From JAAYYM01 sp964483545 (GTDB lineage: Bacteria; Bacillota; Clostridia; Lachnospirales; Lachnospiraceae), in assembly GCA_964483545.1 (NCBI GenBank), contig CAZACC010000062.1:1-13146 (forward strand): a DNA stretch of 13,146 nt, written 5' to 3'. Position 1 is the first letter of the stretch, and each line of letters begins with the position of its first letter. Under the pieces are notes generated by a model, which did not search any database, had not been told where the DNA came from, and saw only the letters and a program-made list of their open reading frames with translations. Of this stretch, positions 7,362 to 13,146 are shown piece after piece. Position numbers and translations under genes: made by a program.

Positions 7362-8297
7362 ATGAGAGAAATCAAAACAGTCGCCTTAATTGGACTTGGT
7401 GGAATAGGAGGGTATCTGGCTTCGAATCTGCAGAGGGTAATTGGTAAAGAGAATGTCAGAATCATTGCAGGCGGGGCAAGAAAGGAACGTATCGAGAAAA
7501 ACGGGTTGATCGTAAATGGAGAGCCTATGTTGTTTCATGTAGTTGCACCTGAGGAAGAGACAGGCTATGCAGATCTTGTCATTATCATTACTAAGTCGCT
7601 TGGCTTACGTGAGGCTGTGTTACAGGTGAAAAATCAGGTCGGACCGAACACTATCATCATGTCACCACTCAATGGAATCGAAAGTGAGGACATTGTAGCC
7701 GAGACATACGGATATGAACGGATTTTATACTCTCTTGCAAGAGTCAGCGTGACTGTGACAAATCAAAACGAACTGCATTTTAATCCGAGCTTTGCTCATA
7801 TGGAATTCGGCGAGAAGATTAATGAAATAGATTCGGAGCGCGTTGTGGCAGTAAAGACACTTTTTGAAAATGCGGGTATCAAATCAATCATCCAGAAAGA
7901 TATGATATTTGCACTCTGGCATAAATTTATGTGTAATGTCGCAGAGAATCAGATAGCTGCTATTTTGAAAATTCCGTTTGGCGCATGGCACTGTGATGAG
8001 CATGCCAATCATTTGCGCGAGATGGCAATGCGTGAAGTGATAGCCATTGCTAATAAGAAAGGAATCTCTCTTGGGGAACAGGATATGGTCGAACAGGGCG
8101 AGAGACTGAAGAAGATCAATAAGGACGGTCGTCCGTCCACTTTACAGGATATTGAAGCGGGTCGTAAGACCGAGGTTGATATGTTTGCTGGAACTGTGAT
8201 GAGACTTGGCAAAGAAGTAGGCGTAGCAACTCCTGTCAATGAATTTATGTATCATGCAATTAAGGTGTTGGAAGATAAAAATGATGGTATATTTTAA
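7362..8297 (+). CDS. Ketopantoate reductase family protein (PanE/ApbA-like)
   Basis: A cytoplasmic NAD(P)-dependent reductase of 311 residues, the usual family length. The N-terminal Rossmann fold opens with GLGGIGG (11-17). Family positions match E. coli PanE: K78 in ITKS, N104 in SPLNGIES, the catalytic-type lysine K188 in ALWHKFMCN with N192 and N196 on the same helix, and E271 in GRKTEVD. PanE makes pantoate from 2-dehydropantoate on the way to pantothenate and coenzyme A. No other pantothenate gene is nearby, however, and many paralogues in this family act on other 2-oxo acids, so the substrate is left open. GGAGG at 7349-7353 supports the ATG at 7362. The gene has its own promoter and candidate operator and lies 23 bases before an ABC-F gene, presumably in one transcript. 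Confidence 0.9.
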   Translation: MREIKTVALIGLGGIGGYLASNLQRVIGKENVRIIAGGARKERIEKNGLIVNGEPMLFHVVAPEEETGYADLVIIITKSLGLREAVLQVKNQVGPNTIIMSPLNGIESEDIVAETYGYERILYSLARVSVTVTNQNELHFNPSFAHMEFGEKINEIDSERVVAVKTLFENAGIKSIIQKDMIFALWHKFMCNVAENQIAAILKIPFGAWHCDEHANHLREMAMREVIAIANKKGISLGEQDMVEQGERLKKINKDGRPSTLQDIEAGRKTEVDMFAGTVMRLGKEVGVATPVNEFMYHAIKVLEDKNDGIF

Positions 8298-8320
8298 TCA
8301 TCTGTCTCTGGAGGACTTGA

Positions 8321-10168
8321 ATGAATCTATTAACAGCAGAGAATATAGTGAAAAGCTATACAGAACGACAATTGTTTCACCAGATTACATTTGGAATCAA
8401 TGATGGGGAAAGGATTGGATTAATCGGAATCAACGGGACGGGTAAATCAACATTGCTTAAGATTTTGGCTGGAATCGAAGAAACGGATGAAGGGTCTGTG
8501 ATTTATCGCTCAGGACTACGCATTGCCTACCTGCCTCAGAATCCAGTCTTTTTGTCTGAACAGACCATTTTACAGTATGTGACAGAGGGGCAGCAGGCAG
8601 AGGAGGCTTACCGAAATATCGAGGGGGAAGCCACAGCGATGTTGGAAAGCCTCGGAATATCGGATGTACAGGGCAGACCAGAGCTTTTATCTGGCGGTCA
8701 GAAGAAACGTGTGGCACTGGCAAGAACCTTGTTACTACCATCAGACTTTCTGATTCTGGACGAGCCGACAAACCACCTGGATAGTGATATGGCAGAATGG
8801 CTAGAGGAAAAGCTGAACAAGTATGCAGGGGCGCTTTTGATGGTGACGCATGACCGATACTTTCTGGATGAAGTGACAACCAGAATCTTTGAACTGGATC
8901 ATGGCGAGTTGTATTCTTATGATGCAAATTACTCCAAATTTGTTGTGATGAAGGCAGAACGTGAGGCAATGCATGCTGCAACAGAACGAAAGAATGCCAG
9001 TATTTTTAGAAGTGAGCTGGCATGGATGCAGCGTGGCGCACGGGCGCGTTCCACGAAGCAGAAGGCACATATTCAGCGTTTTGAAGCTCTTCGGGATAGA
9101 GATAAAATCGTAACGGATGGTGAGGTTGAGATACAGTCGGCGTATACGAGACTGGGAAAGAAGACGGCAGAATTCAGTCATATCAGTAAAGCCTATGATG
9201 GACGGACACTGATTGATGATTTTTCATATATCTTTCTACAGAAGGAACGTGTCGGAATTGTTGGCCATAATGGCTGTGGCAAAACGACATTGATACGTAT
9301 TCTGACCGGAAAGGTACAGCCGGACAGCGGAAATGTAGAGATTGGGATTACTGTGAAGATTGGATATTTCTCACAGGAGAATGAAGCCTTGAATGAGAAT
9401 CAGCGCGTCATTGACTACATTAAAGATACAGCAGAATTTATTCCGACAAAGGATGGTGTGATCACTGCTTCGCAGATGTGTGAGAAGTTCTTATTTGATG
9501 GGGTACTACAATATAGCCAGATTGCAAAGTTGTCTGGTGGCGAGAAGCGTAGATTATATCTGCTAAAAATCCTGATGGAGGCTCCGAATTTTCTGATTCT
9601 GGATGAGCCTACGAACGATCTAGATATTCAAACGTTGACCGTGCTAGAGGACTATCTGCAGACTTTTGAGGGGATCGTGGTTGCAGTCTCACATGACCGG
9701 TATTTTCTGGATAAGCTTGCAGGACGGATACTGGCATTTGAGGACAATGGTGTTATCCAGCAGTATGAGGGAAATTACACGGATTATAAAAATGCGCTGT
9801 TAGATCAGGGTGTTACCGAGCAAAATCATGTTCAGAATTTAACTTCAGCAGGAAGTAATGGAAACCTGATTGAAGGTGAATCAACAGATACGCCTCAAGT
9901 AACGGGATCTCGCAGCACATGGAAGAAGCCAGATCAACGTGTGCGTTTTTCCTATCAAGAACAGAGGGAATACGAACATATCGATCAAGATATCTCTGAT
10001 CTGGAAGGCAGAATTTCTGGACTTGAGGAAGAGATTGAAGGAGCAGCAACCGAGTACACAAGATTGCAGGCTTTGGTACAGGAAAAGGAAGCCGCAGAGG
10101 CAGAACTGGAGCAGAAGATGGAACGCTGGGTGTATCTGAATGAGATTGCAGAACAGATGCAAATTTAA
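8321..10168 (+). CDS. ABC-F family ATPase, Uup-like, with C-terminal coiled coil
   Basis: A soluble tandem ATPase of 615 residues. Domain 1 has Walker A GINGTGKST (36-44), LSGGQ (123-127), LILDEPTNHLD (E148) and H177. Domain 2 has GHNGCGKTT (315-323), LSGGE (404-408), LILDEPTNDLD (E429) and H458. The basic inter-domain linker includes ELAWMQRGARARSTKQKAH (232-250). A low-complexity stretch (about 497-540) leads to a C-terminal coiled coil (about 545-612), as in Uup. There are no membrane segments. ABC-F proteins act on the ribosome, by resolving stalled translation, in ribosome assembly or by protecting against antibiotics. The Uup-like linker and tail favour a general translation role over resistance, but sequence alone does not settle this. 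GGAGG at 8310-8314 sets the start. The stop codon lies inside a perfect palindrome. Confidence 0.93.
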   Translation: MNLLTAENIVKSYTERQLFHQITFGINDGERIGLIGINGTGKSTLLKILAGIEETDEGSVIYRSGLRIAYLPQNPVFLSEQTILQYVTEGQQAEEAYRNIEGEATAMLESLGISDVQGRPELLSGGQKKRVALARTLLLPSDFLILDEPTNHLDSDMAEWLEEKLNKYAGALLMVTHDRYFLDEVTTRIFELDHGELYSYDANYSKFVVMKAEREAMHAATERKNASIFRSELAWMQRGARARSTKQKAHIQRFEALRDRDKIVTDGEVEIQSAYTRLGKKTAEFSHISKAYDGRTLIDDFSYIFLQKERVGIVGHNGCGKTTLIRILTGKVQPDSGNVEIGITVKIGYFSQENEALNENQRVIDYIKDTAEFIPTKDGVITASQMCEKFLFDGVLQYSQIAKLSGGEKRRLYLLKILMEAPNFLILDEPTNDLDIQTLTVLEDYLQTFEGIVVAVSHDRYFLDKLAGRILAFEDNGVIQQYEGNYTDYKNALLDQGVTEQNHVQNLTSAGSNGNLIEGESTDTPQVTGSRSTWKKPDQRVRFSYQEQREYEHIDQDISDLEGRISGLEEEIEGAATEYTRLQALVQEKEAAEAELEQKMERWVYLNEIAEQMQI

Positions 10169-10189
10169 AATGCCATTTTAAATTTGCAT
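10157..10189. repeat. Perfect 33-nt palindrome across the ABC-F stop codon
   Basis: Arms of 16 bases (10157-10172 and 10174-10189) are perfect reverse complements around a single C. As RNA it would fold into a 15-bp, very AU-rich stem with a three-base loop. The TAA stop at 10166-10168 lies in the left arm. The sequence after the stem (AATTCTG) has no T-run, so it is not a standard Rho-independent terminator. It may stabilise the mRNA 3' end, end transcription weakly, or bind a protein. Confidence 0.6.
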
Positions 10190-10227
10190 AATTCTGTACT
10201 TGCCGGTGAAGTGGGCATTACTGTTCC

Positions 10228-10248
10228 GACAGCCAAGCATTGGCTGTC
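10228..10248. repeat. Perfect short hairpin between the ABC-F and MBL-fold genes
   Basis: GACAGCCAA (10228-10236) and TTGGCTGTC (10240-10248) form a perfect 9-bp stem with a three-base loop. No T-run follows. The right arm overlaps a weak promoter candidate for the next gene: TTGGCT (10240-10245), 17 bases, then CAGAAT (10263-10268). The rest of the 161-base gap shows no open frame with a ribosome site. Confidence 0.5.
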
Positions 10249-10329
10249 TCTGTTAGTGACAACAGAATTAGTGATTTTGATTTAGCCTTTTTCCAATCAT
10301 GCATAGGCAATAGAAATCGAGGTTTATAT

Positions 10330-11055
10330 ATGAAAATTAGTTATATCTACCACAGTGCATTTGTAATAGAGGAACAGTTGCAGAACGGACATCAAATGGT
10401 TTTGATATTTGATTATTTTGAGGGGATGCTTCCAGAGTTTTCTCAGGAGGCTTACCTCTATGTGTTTGCAAGCCATAAACATGAAGATCATTTTAATCTG
10501 TGTATTTTTGATCTAATCAAGAAGTACCGGCATGTAACTTATATTCTAGGAAATGATATTAAGCTGAATGAAAAGTATTTGGTCAGAAATGGAATCGATC
10601 CCACAGTTAGAGAACACATCATTTCTGCTAAAAGTCATATAGAAATAGAATCTGGAGACATCCATATCGAGACATTGCGCTCGACTGATCAGGGCGTTGC
10701 TTTTGTGGTTTCATTTGACGATAAGACCATTTATCATGCAGGGGATTTGAACTGGTGGCATTGGAAGGGCTACACGGATGTAGGCAATCGACTCATGGAA
10801 AAGAGATACTGTGAGGAAATCAATCGGCTAAGAGGTTATCATATTGATGTGGCTTTTATACCAACTGATCCGAGACTGGAGGAGTTCTATGACCTCGGGT
10901 TAAAGTATTTTGTTGAACAGGTAGGGGCAGATGTGATCTATCCTATGCATTTATGGAAGCATTATGAAATTGCAGAGCAGCTTGAGAAGAAATATCCTTG
11001 CGTCAGGAATCCTTTATCGATTCAGTACCCACAGGTATCTGTAAAAATACAGTAA
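10330..11055 (+). CDS. Metallo-beta-lactamase-fold hydrolase, function unknown
   Basis: A 241-residue cytoplasmic protein with no signal peptide or membrane segment. The metal-binding signature of the fold is clear: SHKHEDHF (H49, H51, D53, H54), then HAGDLNWW (H136, D139) and a late histidine in YPMHLW (H207). The length and motif spacing suit the UlaG/YfiT-like or PF12706-type group of the superfamily, which includes lactonases, phosphodiesterases and many uncharacterised enzymes. The tryptophan-rich DLNWWHWKG stretch just after the second motif is notable and may line the active site. I chose the ATG at 10330, served by GAGG at 10319-10322. The frame stays open upstream to 10240, but that stretch covers the hairpin and lacks a ribosome site. 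The gene seems monocistronic, and no neighbour points to a substrate. Confidence 0.85.
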   Translation: MKISYIYHSAFVIEEQLQNGHQMVLIFDYFEGMLPEFSQEAYLYVFASHKHEDHFNLCIFDLIKKYRHVTYILGNDIKLNEKYLVRNGIDPTVREHIISAKSHIEIESGDIHIETLRSTDQGVAFVVSFDDKTIYHAGDLNWWHWKGYTDVGNRLMEKRYCEEINRLRGYHIDVAFIPTDPRLEEFYDLGLKYFVEQVGADVIYPMHLWKHYEIAEQLEKKYPCVRNPLSIQYPQVSVKIQ

Positions 11056-11070
11056 TCATACAATTTTAGA

Positions 11071-11099
11071 CTTCCATTTTTCTACGAATGTGCTATGAT
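11071..11099 (+). promoter_or_regulatory. Extended -10 promoter for the surface-protein genes
   Basis: TATGAT (11094-11099) is preceded by TGC, an extended -10 motif. A weak -35, CTTCCA (11071-11076), lies 17 bases upstream. Transcription would start near 11106, about 40 bases before the start codon at 11146. Confidence 0.5.
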
Positions 11100-11145
11100 A
11101 TAAAATGGTTTGTGTTACAGGTAAGATAGATGAAGAGAGGGAATC

Positions 11146-12171
11146 ATGAGTAGAAGAAAAAAAACGCAATTAATGGTAACGATTGTTGCCACGGTAGTAA
11201 TAGTGGGACTGATTATAGGAGGTTTTTTCTTGTTTCGATCCCTGACGGTACTGAAGAGTATACAGATATCTCCAGATTTTGCAGAGCAGGAGTTGGATAT
11301 TGATACAGATTATACATTCACGGTTGTTACAGATCCCACCAAAGCAAATCTGAAAAATGCAGAATATGTTGCTAATAACGGATATGCAACGATCACTGTA
11401 TCTGAAACAGAAAAAGGAAAGTTCACGCTGCACACTATGGCTGAGGGAACCATCACAGTGGTGGTTCGTGACTGGGATACAGAGACAGAAAGCAATGCTT
11501 TGACATTTGAGGTGGTCGATCAGGCTCGTGTGGCAGCAGAGGCAGCAGAAGCACAGGCTAAGGCGGAGGCAGAGGCAGCGGCAGCAGCAGAGGCTCAAGC
11601 TCAGGCGGAAGCCGAGGCGGCAGCAGCGGCAGCGAGAAAGCTGGTTATGACGACAGACAAGGTCAAGGTTAGAGCAACACCGAGTACGGATGGTGATGTG
11701 AAGGCTCTGGTGGAGCTTGGAGAGGTATTTACAAAGATCGAAGATGTAGAGGATGGATGGACCAAGATTGAATATGAAGGCGGAGAAGCCTATATCAAGT
11801 CAGACTATCTGAAGGAAGTAACAGAAGAGGAAGCGACGCAGGCTCAGGAAGAAGCAACGATTAAGAAAACAGAGGAAGAGTCTGAGGACAAGAAAGAGGA
11901 TACAACTGCTACAACAGATACCGCAGCAAGCGATGCAGCAGCAAAGAAGGCCGCAGACGATGCAGCAGCTCTTGTAGCAGCACAGCAGGCAGTCGCAGCA
12001 GCTGCAGCCGCAAGCCCCTATGTGTGGACATATCAGGGGGTAGGCTTCACACAGAAGGAAGTGGATTTATTCCATAGCATATGGGATTATACAGAACATT
12101 ATGATGAAGTTGTTACACATCATACAGTAGCTGAATTGGTCAGTCTGTGTCAGGCTAAGGGATTACGATAG
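11146..12171 (+). CDS. Membrane-anchored Ig-like/SH3 domain surface protein
   Basis: A 341-residue envelope protein with a basic N-terminus and one membrane segment (about 10-31), so the bulk should lie outside the cell. The order is as follows. An Ig-like or BIG-type beta domain (about 35-125) comes first, then an alanine/glutamate-rich helix (126-164), likely a rigid stalk. A bacterial SH3 domain follows (about 165-225, with KVKVRATPSTDGDV and GWTKIEYEGGEAYIKSDYL), then an acidic linker (226-258) and a second alanine-rich helix (259-290). Last is a compact C-terminal module (291-341) that I do not recognise, containing FTQKEVDLFHSIWDYTEHYD. Bacterial SH3 domains commonly bind peptidoglycan, so a wall-associated role is inferred. 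AGAGGG at 11136-11141 supports the start. The gene is followed 71 bases later by an exported metallophosphoesterase, probably co-transcribed. No catalytic residues are evident. Confidence 0.85.
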   Translation: MSRRKKTQLMVTIVATVVIVGLIIGGFFLFRSLTVLKSIQISPDFAEQELDIDTDYTFTVVTDPTKANLKNAEYVANNGYATITVSETEKGKFTLHTMAEGTITVVVRDWDTETESNALTFEVVDQARVAAEAAEAQAKAEAEAAAAAEAQAQAEAEAAAAAARKLVMTTDKVKVRATPSTDGDVKALVELGEVFTKIEDVEDGWTKIEYEGGEAYIKSDYLKEVTEEEATQAQEEATIKKTEEESEDKKEDTTATTDTAASDAAAKKAADDAAALVAAQQAVAAAAAASPYVWTYQGVGFTQKEVDLFHSIWDYTEHYDEVVTHHTVAELVSLCQAKGLR

Positions 12172-12181
12172 GACTGATAAG

Positions 12182-12213
12182 AAGCGGCAGCAGAAATGTT
12201 GTCGCTTGTTTTA
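12182..12213 (+). terminator. Weak hairpin between the surface protein and phosphoesterase genes
   Basis: AAGCGGCAG (12182-12190) pairs with TTGTCGCTT (12199-12207) through nine pairs including two G-U wobbles. The loop is eight bases and a short GTTTTA tail follows. It could lower transcription into the next gene rather than stop it, since no separate promoter is obvious in the 71-base gap. Confidence 0.4.
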
Positions 12214-12242
12214 TCCGCAGGGTCAGGGAAGTGGAGCAGGGA

Positions 12243-13146
12243 ATGAGAGTGAAATTTTGGATAGGAGTGACTGTGGCACTGCTTTGTGTGGCAGGTATGA
12301 GTACAAATATGAGAGCAGATACTAAGTATTTATTAACTGAGCCTATGCTGCAGAATCCAACAGAAAATTCTGTTCATGTGGTCTGGTTCACAGATACTGA
12401 AACAAAGGACAATAGAATCATATATGGAAATGAGCAGGAAGTCATGGCAGACTCCCAAAAACTGTCACGTATGCGGACTTTTTTAGGAAAGAGAGTGAGT
12501 GTATGGAGGCATGAGGGAATCGTAACAGACCTGCCACCATATCATGGAAAGATCCAAGAACGTGTATCCTATTATGTGGAAAGTGATGGGATCAAGAGTG
12601 AAAGGTACTACCTGCAGGCAAAACCACAAAATGGAACAAAATTAAATATACTTTTAACATCTGATGGTCAGTTGATGGATATGGTAGCAGCGAATCTGGA
12701 GATGGCGGAAAAGACAGTCGGTCATATCGATGCGGTATTTTATGCAGGAGATTTGGTCAATATACCAGATCAGGCAGATGAATGGTTTGATATGGGCAAT
12801 GCCAATACATTTTTCTCACTGATGCAGGGAAATGGACAGAAAAAACTGGGGTCGAAGACCTATCAGGGAGCTGCTATCCTACAGGAGGCGCCTTTCTATG
12901 CGGCTGTCGGTAATCATGAATATATGGGACGCTACAGTGATGCGTATGATATTGGTTTGCAGTTCAATGATGTCATGCCAGATGATTTTAATACCATCAG
13001 TTATGAAGAACTGTTTACTATGCCGAAGAGTCAAGCGGGAGATGAGCTATATTATGCGGAGACAATCGGAGATGTGAGACTGATTGTACTAAATGTAACC
13101 CGTATGTGGCGTAATAATAGGATTGGTGAGAAAAGCGATTATTCAG
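12243..13146 (+). CDS. Exported purple-acid-phosphatase-like metallophosphoesterase (3' partial)
   Basis: The frame is open to the window edge, so at least 301 residues are visible and the C-terminus is missing. A signal peptide (about 1-25, hydrophobic IGVTVALLCVAG then MRA before DT) predicts export. A fibronectin-like N-terminal domain (about 30-128, with SVHVVWFTDTETKDNRIIYG) resembles the one in purple acid phosphatases. The calcineurin-like catalytic domain begins at about 133. Metal-binding motifs are TSDGQ (D141), YAGDLVN (D170) and AVGNHEY (N223, H224). The first motif has glutamine where the common form D-x-H has histidine; this variant occurs in PAP-like enzymes. The expected activity is hydrolysis of phosphate esters outside the cell, substrate unknown. 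GGAG at 12233-12236 supports the ATG at 12243. It lies downstream of the SH3 surface protein, probably in the same transcript. Confidence 0.88.
   Translation, partial: MRVKFWIGVTVALLCVAGMSTNMRADTKYLLTEPMLQNPTENSVHVVWFTDTETKDNRIIYGNEQEVMADSQKLSRMRTFLGKRVSVWRHEGIVTDLPPYHGKIQERVSYYVESDGIKSERYYLQAKPQNGTKLNILLTSDGQLMDMVAANLEMAEKTVGHIDAVFYAGDLVNIPDQADEWFDMGNANTFFSLMQGNGQKKLGSKTYQGAAILQEAPFYAAVGNHEYMGRYSDAYDIGLQFNDVMPDDFNTISYEELFTMPKSQAGDELYYAETIGDVRLIVLNVTRMWRNNRIGEKSDYS

Noticed and set aside
8457..9181. Long antisense open frames opposite the ABC-F gene
   Set aside because: They lie opposite a gene with complete ATPase motifs, have no ribosome sites or recognisable protein features, and look like shadows.
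10240..10329. In-frame upstream extension of the MBL-fold protein from TTG at 10240
   Set aside because: It begins inside the hairpin's right arm with no ribosome site, and the family fold begins at the MKISYIYHSAF stretch from 10330.
11530..11640. GCA/GAG-rich repetitive DNA in the SH3 protein, similar to the linker of the binding lipoprotein at 6120-6240, as a shared repeat element
   Set aside because: The similarity follows from alanine/glutamate composition and GCA/GAG codon preference; I see no exact long repeat shared between them.
12832..13077. Open frame of 81 codons within the phosphoesterase region
   Set aside because: It is out of frame with the phosphoesterase, whose metal motifs (D141, D170, N223, H224) lie in the other frame and continue past both ends of this one.

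Overview
The window looks like a chromosomal stretch from a low- to mid-GC Firmicute, most likely a gut-type Clostridia such as Lachnospiraceae. This rests on the strong GGAGG-type ribosome sites, the YesM/YesN-type two-component system, the CUT2 sugar ABC transporter, the alanine/glutamate-rich secreted proteins and the short A/T-flanked terminators. No marker gene allows a species call. All genes lie on the + strand. No stretch longer than 300 bases is free of genes, and I see no tRNA, rRNA, CRISPR array, insertion sequence or phage gene.

Layout. (1) 1-711 is the C-terminal signalling half of a methyl-accepting chemotaxis protein, cut by the window edge. (2) A long hairpin (741-806) runs directly into a good sigma-70-type promoter (808-836), which drives a sensor kinase (915-2396) and an overlapping AraC-type response regulator (2405-3241); this unit ends at a strong terminator (3250-3283). 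(3) A separate unit with a good -10 but a poor -35 encodes a sugar-type ABC transporter in the order ATPase (3412-4941), permease (4963-6036), lipoprotein binding protein (6055-7137), ending at a strong terminator (7161-7205). (4) A promoter whose -10 lies inside an inverted repeat (7290-7330) precedes a ketopantoate-reductase-family gene (7362-8297) and, 23 nt later, a Uup-like ABC-F ATPase (8321-10168). A perfect 33-nt palindrome covers the ABC-F stop codon. (5) A metallo-beta-lactamase-fold protein (10330-11055) stands alone. (6) An extended -10 promoter (11091-11099) precedes a membrane-anchored Ig-like/SH3 surface protein (11146-12171). This is followed by an exported purple-acid-phosphatase-like metallophosphoesterase (12243 to the window edge), which is open at the 3' end.

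How the parts may work together. The kinase and regulator probably sense an extracellular or envelope cue and activate the transporter next door. The regulator pair has a near-consensus promoter, whereas the transporter promoter looks activator-dependent. The transported sugar cannot be named, because no catabolic enzyme is in the window. The two proteins at the right end are both envelope or exported proteins and may act together at the cell surface.

Most of the window is recognisable housekeeping or accessory metabolism, and I found no clear new system. The points most worth a second look are the DNA-level dyads at 741-806, 7301-7330 and 10157-10189, and the uncharacterised C-terminal module of the SH3 protein.
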